Source: Clostridiales bacterium UBA1380 (GTDB lineage Bacteria; Bacillota; Clostridia; Oscillospirales; CAG-272). From it: a stretch of 8,781 nucleotides of DNA. The stretch covers positions 1 to 8,781 of the forward strand of contig DBRA01000071.1 in assembly GCA_002305445.1 (NCBI GenBank). The letters run 5' to 3'. Made by a program: the position numbers and the translations under genes. Below the pieces are notes generated by a model that saw only the letters and a list, made by a program, of their open reading frames with translations, had not been told where the DNA came from and searched no databases. Numbering within the stretch: the stretch's first letter is position 1; each line of letters opens with the position of its first letter. Below, piece after piece: positions 5,459 to 8,781 of the stretch.

Positions 5459-5472
5459 CAATTACATAATTG
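5459..5472. repeat. 14-bp palindrome in the nth leader
   Basis: CAATTA-CA-TAATTG is a perfect inverted repeat between the predicted nth transcription start and its weak ribosome binding site. It could be an operator or a small RNA hairpin; no known regulator site is recognised. Confidence 0.4.
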
Positions 5473-5488
5473 AAAAGGCGCTGTATTC

Positions 5489-6148
5489 ATGCCGGAAACA
5501 CTTAAAATCATCGAAGTATTAAAGGAAAGGTACCCGGACGCCGAATGCTCGCTCCGCTATTCGGGCGAGCCTTGGAAGCTGCTCGTGCTCGCCCGGCTGT
5601 CGGCGCAGTGCACCGACGCGAGAGTTAACATAGTCGGAGTCGAGCTGTTTAAACGTTACCCCACGGCGGATGCGCTCGCTGACGCGGACATAGCCGATGT
5701 GGAACGCATCGTCCGCCCGTGCGGGCTGTACCATGTGAAGGCCGCCGACATTATCGCAGAATGCGCCGCGCTGCGCGACAGGTATAATGGCGAAGTTCCC
5801 CGCGGAATGGACGAGCTTTTGTCGCTGCCCGGAGTCGGTCGTAAAATCGCGAACCTCATCCGCGGCGACGTCTTCGGCGAGCCGGGCATCGTCGCGGACA
5901 CACACTGTATACGAATCTGCGGCAGGCTCGGTTATTACCCCGAGTCTATGAAAGATCCGGCGAAAGTCGAACGCATACTGTCCGCCGTGATCCCGCCCGA
6001 CGAACAGGCGGATTTCTGCCACCGGCTAGTGCTTTTCGGCCGCGATATATGCACCGCGCGCTCGCCCGACTGCGCGAATTGTCCGCTGACCGCGCTCTGC
6101 GCACACACGAAAACACAGGCAAATCAGACTGTTACAAACAGCATTTGA
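5489..6148 (+). CDS. nth: Endonuclease III (DNA glycosylase/AP lyase)
   Basis: The 219-residue protein has the full endonuclease III plan. It excises oxidised pyrimidines from DNA and cleaves the abasic site in base excision repair. LSAQCTDARVN (residues 37-47) is the substrate-side helix; the helix-hairpin-helix LPGVGRKIANLI carries the catalytic Lys119, and VADTHCIRICGRLG carries the catalytic Asp137. The C-terminal iron-sulfur loop is CX6CX2CX5C (Cys188, 195, 198, 204), the exact spacing for a [4Fe-4S] cluster. Cys41 replaces the usual Thr, and RGDVFG replaces the proteobacterial sequence between the hairpin and the Asp; I recall this variant from many Clostridia. The ATG at 5489 gives the normal N-terminus; the upstream AAAAGG is a weak binding site. 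Monocistronic, divergent from rplM. Confidence 0.95.
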   Translation: MPETLKIIEVLKERYPDAECSLRYSGEPWKLLVLARLSAQCTDARVNIVGVELFKRYPTADALADADIADVERIVRPCGLYHVKAADIIAECAALRDRYNGEVPRGMDELLSLPGVGRKIANLIRGDVFGEPGIVADTHCIRICGRLGYYPESMKDPAKVERILSAVIPPDEQADFCHRLVLFGRDICTARSPDCANCPLTALCAHTKTQANQTVTNSI

Positions 6149-6154
6149 CTATTT

Positions 6155-6177
6155 CCGTCATTCGTAACGAGTGACGG
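6155..6177 (+). terminator. Hairpin after nth, probable terminator
   Basis: CCGTCATTCG pairs with CGAGTGACGG (one G-U pair) around a 3-nt loop, starting 6 nt after the nth stop. Downstream sequence is AT-rich (CTTAATATATATTG) but has no clean T-run, so termination is likely but not certain. Confidence 0.55.
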
Positions 6178-6188
6178 CTTAATATATA

Positions 6189-6217
6189 TTGAATTTTAGA
6201 GATTCCGGTTTTATAAT
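6189..6217 (+). promoter_or_regulatory. Promoter of the isomerase/aldo-keto reductase operon
   Basis: TTGAAT (6189-6194) and a perfect TATAAT (6212-6217) stand 17 nt apart. The predicted start near 6224 leaves a leader of about 130 nt before the first gene. Two further TATAAT boxes (6226-6231 and 6328-6333) lack good -35 partners. Confidence 0.7.
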
Positions 6218-6241
6218 GAGTTCGATATAATACCTGAATTT

Positions 6242-6309
6242 TGCGAAGGAGCGGCGCCCGCTGCGCCGGCCCGTTTTCGCAGGCAAAACGGCTGTCTGTT
6301 AACAGTTAA
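6242..6309 (+). promoter_or_regulatory. Structured leader with mutually exclusive hairpins and a small palindrome
   Basis: GGCGC / GCGCC (6253-6257, 6263-6267) forms a GC hairpin that TGCGAA / TTCGCA (6242-6247, 6276-6281) can enclose. The right arm of that outer stem overlaps a second hairpin, CCGTTTT / AAAACGG (6271-6277, 6285-6291), so the two cannot form together. After it comes TTAAC-A-GTTAA (6299-6309), a perfect palindrome of operator size. No T-run follows and no known riboswitch class is recognised. The pairing is visible; a regulatory role is inference. Confidence 0.4.
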
Positions 6310-6352
6310 ACTTAATATCTCCAATATTATAATACATAAGGAGGGCGCTGTC

Positions 6353-7192
6353 ATGTTGAAGATCGGCATTACGACACGGTCGTATTCCGGCATCGACACC
6401 GCGTCGGCAGCGAAGCGTATGAGCGAAGCCGGCTTTACCTGCACCGAGCTGTGTTTTACTCAAACCGACATCTCCGGCTGGACGTACAACGGCCGCGGAA
6501 AACTCGACGGCATAGACGAAGCGTTCGTCGCGAGGAAGGCGAACATATACCGCGCACACGGCGTCGAGGTAGTGTCGCTCGGGCTGTTCACCGACCTGCG
6601 GTCGCCGGACGAGGCCGAGCGGTCCGCCTGCATCGAATACGCGAAGCGCTACATCGACTTCGCGGCGGCGGCCTCCATACCGTGGGTCGCGAGCGAATGC
6701 GGCTTCACGCCCGGTAAAAGAGGAGTCAACGCCGACACATACGAAGCCGATTTTTCTCGAATCAAAGAGACGCTCGGCACTCTCGCCGTTTACGCCGCGA
6801 AGAAAAACGTAGGCATCGCGCTCGAGGGGTGCGTGCTCGACGTCGTACCGTCGCCGAAGCGCGAGTCCGATTTATTCTCGCAGCTGCGCGCTGAATACGG
6901 CGTCGACAACGTCAAAGCGCTGCTCGACCCGGCCAATTTCATCGCGGCGGAGGATGAAGAGGGCATGTTCCGCCACCTCGCCGGCAAAATCGCATATTTC
7001 CACGGCAAGGACAGGTTCGTCAACGCGACATACGGCATCAACCTCGGCGAAGGCGACATCAACTGGGTGCGCTTCTTCGCACTGCTCCGAAAATACGAGC
7101 CGGACACGCCGTTCATGCTCGAATACTGCAACGCCGACAACGCGGCGGATATAAAGGCGCGCGCCGAGAAATACTACACGTGGGCATACTGA
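6353..7192 (+). CDS. TIM-barrel sugar phosphate isomerase/epimerase family protein
   Basis: The 279-residue protein belongs to the xylose isomerase-like TIM-barrel superfamily (AP_endonuc_2 fold). The start MLKIGITTRSY is a typical first strand; the ATG follows AAGGAGG by 8 nt. The four expected metal ligands are in place, one per later strand: Glu158 in IALEGC, Asp192 in LLDPANF, His217 in IAYFHGKD and Glu257 in FMLEYCN, with the conserved LGEGDINW loop (231-238) in between. Members bind a divalent metal and interconvert sugars, ketoses or polyol-derived intermediates by proton transfer; some act in inositol, tagatose or 3-keto-sugar pathways. The substrate cannot be told. It is the first gene of an operon, 39 nt before a second, only distantly similar member of the same fold. 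Cytoplasmic, intact, with GC-rich codon use like its neighbours. Fold certain, reaction open. Confidence 0.88.
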   Translation: MLKIGITTRSYSGIDTASAAKRMSEAGFTCTELCFTQTDISGWTYNGRGKLDGIDEAFVARKANIYRAHGVEVVSLGLFTDLRSPDEAERSACIEYAKRYIDFAAAASIPWVASECGFTPGKRGVNADTYEADFSRIKETLGTLAVYAAKKNVGIALEGCVLDVVPSPKRESDLFSQLRAEYGVDNVKALLDPANFIAAEDEEGMFRHLAGKIAYFHGKDRFVNATYGINLGEGDINWVRFFALLRKYEPDTPFMLEYCNADNAADIKARAEKYYTWAY

Positions 7193-7231
7193 AACAGGTA
7201 ACGTTAAAATATAATTCCGGAGGTAGACATC

Positions 7232-8029
7232 ATGATAAAACTGGGAGTCAACTCTGTCCTTTTCAAGACCGTCCCGTTCGCTGAAGCCGCAAGGGCTATC
7301 AAGGCCGCCGGTTACGACGGAGTTGAAATCTCCGCCATAGCGGGCATGTGCGAGCACCTCAACCTTGCGTCGTGGCGCGAGGACAAAGCCGCGCTGATCT
7401 CCGCCGCAGCCGACAACGGGCTCGAGCTTCTTTCAACCGAGATGGCGACGCACGACCGAGAGAGGCTGCTGAAGGGCTTCGAAGCCTGCGCGGAAATCGG
7501 CATACCGATCGTCAACATCGGCCCCGGCGGACAGATGAATGACGAGGACAGCTTCAAGGCCGCCATGGAGGAGATCGAAATTCTCGCCGAGGACGCAGCC
7601 GGCTTCGGAATCACGCTGTGCGTCAAGGCGCACGTCGGTGGCGCGGTATGGAACACGCCCACGACGCTTCGCATGATCGAAACAATAAAGTCGCCCGCAT
7701 TCGGCGTCGATATGGACCCGTCGCACATATGGAGAGCCGGCGAAGACCCCGCCGACGCGCTTCCCGCCGTCATCTCGCGCGTGAAACACATACATATACG
7801 CGACTGCAAGGGACGCCAGCAGTCTCCCGGCGCACCCGCCGATCAGGCGTGCGGGCGCGGCGACATCGACCTGTTCGGCTACTTCAAAGCGATGGTCGAT
7901 GCGAACTACGACGGTCCCGTCTGCCTTGAGGTCATAGGCCCGGATCAGGACATCGTGAATGCCACGGCTATCGCCGCGGAGTCGCGCGGATATATGAACG
8001 CGATACTCAAGTCCCTCGGCGCGAGATAA
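7232..8029 (+). CDS. Second TIM-barrel sugar phosphate isomerase/epimerase family protein, variant ligand set
   Basis: The 265-residue protein starts MIKLGVNSVLFKTVPFAEAA, then AIKAAGYDGVEISAI, as in sugar phosphate isomerases/epimerases. GGAGG stands 8 nt before the ATG. Candidate metal or substrate residues are GVDMDPSHIW (Asp160, Asp162, His165), KHIHIRDCKG (His188) and CLEVIG (Glu233). At the strand where the first metal-binding Glu normally sits, the sequence is LCVKAHVGG, with Lys132 and His134 instead; the same change occurs, from memory, in a sub-group of the family, so it is probably a real variant and not damage. The loop PGAPADQACGRGDIDLFGYF replaces the usual GEGDINW-type loop of the first gene. 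The pair likely acts on successive intermediates of one pathway, or one member may have lost metal-dependent isomerisation. The aldo/keto reductase gene follows 30 nt downstream. Confidence 0.87.
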   Translation: MIKLGVNSVLFKTVPFAEAARAIKAAGYDGVEISAIAGMCEHLNLASWREDKAALISAAADNGLELLSTEMATHDRERLLKGFEACAEIGIPIVNIGPGGQMNDEDSFKAAMEEIEILAEDAAGFGITLCVKAHVGGAVWNTPTTLRMIETIKSPAFGVDMDPSHIWRAGEDPADALPAVISRVKHIHIRDCKGRQQSPGAPADQACGRGDIDLFGYFKAMVDANYDGPVCLEVIGPDQDIVNATAIAAESRGYMNAILKSLGAR

Positions 8030-8059
8030 ATTTCGGCTGATAATCATAAAGGAGCGGAT

Positions 8060-8781
8060 ATGAAATACACGAAGCTCGGCAAAACAGGAATTACGGTTTC
8101 CGGCATAGCTTACGGCGGCATCGTCAGCATGTCGGTGACGCAGGATGAATCCGACCGCTATGTGGCAGAGGCGTTTGACGCAGGCGTGCGCTATTTCGAC
8201 GTCGCTCCGTCATACGGCGACGCCGAGTCGCGGCTCGGTCCTGCGCTCGAACCGTACCGCAGCCGCTGCGCGCTCGCATGCAAGACGGGCGAGCGCAGCG
8301 CCGACGGCGCGAAGCGCGAGCTGCTCGCATCGCTGAAAACGCTGCGCACAGACCATTTCGACGTATATCAGCTACACGCGATGACGACGCAGGAAGATTA
8401 CGACGCCGTGTTCAGCCCGGGCGGAGCGATGGAGACGTTCGTTTGGGCGAAGCGCGAGGGACTTATCCGCAACATCGGCTTTTCGACCCACTCGGAGGAG
8501 ATCGCGCTCGCATGCCTTGACGCGTTCCCGTTCGACACCGTGCTCTTCCCGTTCCAGTTTTCGCTCGGCATAAACGACGGCTGGGGCGACCGCATAGCCG
8601 CGCGCGCGAAAAAGGACGGCTTCGGCCTGCTCGCGATGAAGACGATGATCGAGCGCGCATGGAAGGACGGCGACGACAGAAGCGCATGGCCGAAGTCGTG
8701 GTGCAAGCCCATCGACCTCGAGCGCGACAGCGCTCTTGTCATCGCCGCGATGAAGCGCGCCGTATCGCTCGGAGCAAACAC
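8060..8781 (+). CDS. Aldo/keto reductase (3' partial)
   Basis: The frame from ATG 8060 is open to the window end, giving 240 residues without a stop. GGAG lies 5 nt before the ATG. The start MKYTKLGKTGITVSGIAYGG is the standard entry of the aldo/keto reductase family. The catalytic tetrad is complete: Asp47 and Tyr52 in RYFDVAPSYGDAESRLG, Lys75 in LACKTG, and His106 in DVYQLHAMT. Later, GLIRNIGFSTHS and the strand FDTVLFPFQFS follow the barrel order. These enzymes use NAD(P)H to reduce, or NAD(P)+ to oxidise, carbonyl/hydroxyl groups on sugars and related compounds. After two isomerase/epimerase-like genes it probably supplies the redox step of the same sugar or polyol pathway. What remains of the C-terminus, including most of the cofactor-phosphate site, lies outside the window. 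The family is certain, the substrate unknown. Confidence 0.92.
   Translation, partial: MKYTKLGKTGITVSGIAYGGIVSMSVTQDESDRYVAEAFDAGVRYFDVAPSYGDAESRLGPALEPYRSRCALACKTGERSADGAKRELLASLKTLRTDHFDVYQLHAMTTQEDYDAVFSPGGAMETFVWAKREGLIRNIGFSTHSEEIALACLDAFPFDTVLFPFQFSLGINDGWGDRIAARAKKDGFGLLAMKTMIERAWKDGDDRSAWPKSWCKPIDLERDSALVIAAMKRAVSLGAN

Noticed and set aside
5519..8047. Many long antisense frames opposite nth and the operon genes
   Set aside because: GC-rich codon use leaves antisense frames open; none has a binding site or domain, and the sense genes are clear.

Overview
The window looks like a piece of a Clostridia (Bacillota) chromosome carrying a worn-down integrative conjugative element (ICE). 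The taxonomic call rests on strong AGGAGG-type ribosome binding sites, clostridial-looking rplM and rpsI products, an ICE gene set typical of gut Lachnospiraceae/Oscillospiraceae, and a housekeeping half rich in GC-ending codons. The genus cannot be read from the sequence. The left part (about 1-4100) has a more moderate base composition than the right part (from rpsI onward).

Left flank (1-733): the 3' end of a LuxR-type regulator with a PAS-like region, on the + strand, open at the window edge. It converges on the ICE genes across a 9-bp hairpin.

ICE remnant (734-3880, minus strand; transcription order runs from high to low coordinates): a Cys-rich 85-aa protein; a VirB4/TraE-type conjugation ATPase lacking its usual N-terminus and everything after its first nucleotide-binding motif, joined in frame to the C-terminal membrane anchor and acidic tail of what looks like a DUF4366-type ICE protein; a 45-aa acidic ORF; a RadC-like JAB/JAMM-domain protein; and a second ICE accessory protein read in the same frame as RadC and broken by a one-base frameshift. 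No integrase, relaxase, coupling protein or the other secretion-channel genes are present, so the stretch cannot transfer on its own.

Putative element edge (3881-4366): no convincing gene, but a terminator, several small inverted repeats, a tandem 10-bp repeat with a diverged second copy, and an imperfect 19-20 bp direct repeat, all lying just beyond the 3' end of rpsI. The rpsI 3' end is a known ICE integration target in Bacillota, so this may be the element's att-proximal end.

Housekeeping part (4311-6177): a strong terminator, rpsI and rplM as a two-gene operon on the minus strand behind a consensus promoter, and divergently transcribed nth (endonuclease III) on the plus strand.

Right part (6189-8781): a + strand operon with a promoter, a leader of about 130 nt containing competing hairpins, two different TIM-barrel sugar phosphate isomerase/epimerase-like proteins, and the start of an aldo/keto reductase that runs off the window. 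Together these suggest oxidation/reduction and epimerisation of a sugar, polyol or glycoside; the substrate cannot be told. I found no complete novel defence or mobile system. The most unusual item is the in-frame VirB4/membrane-tail chimera inside a compacted ICE.
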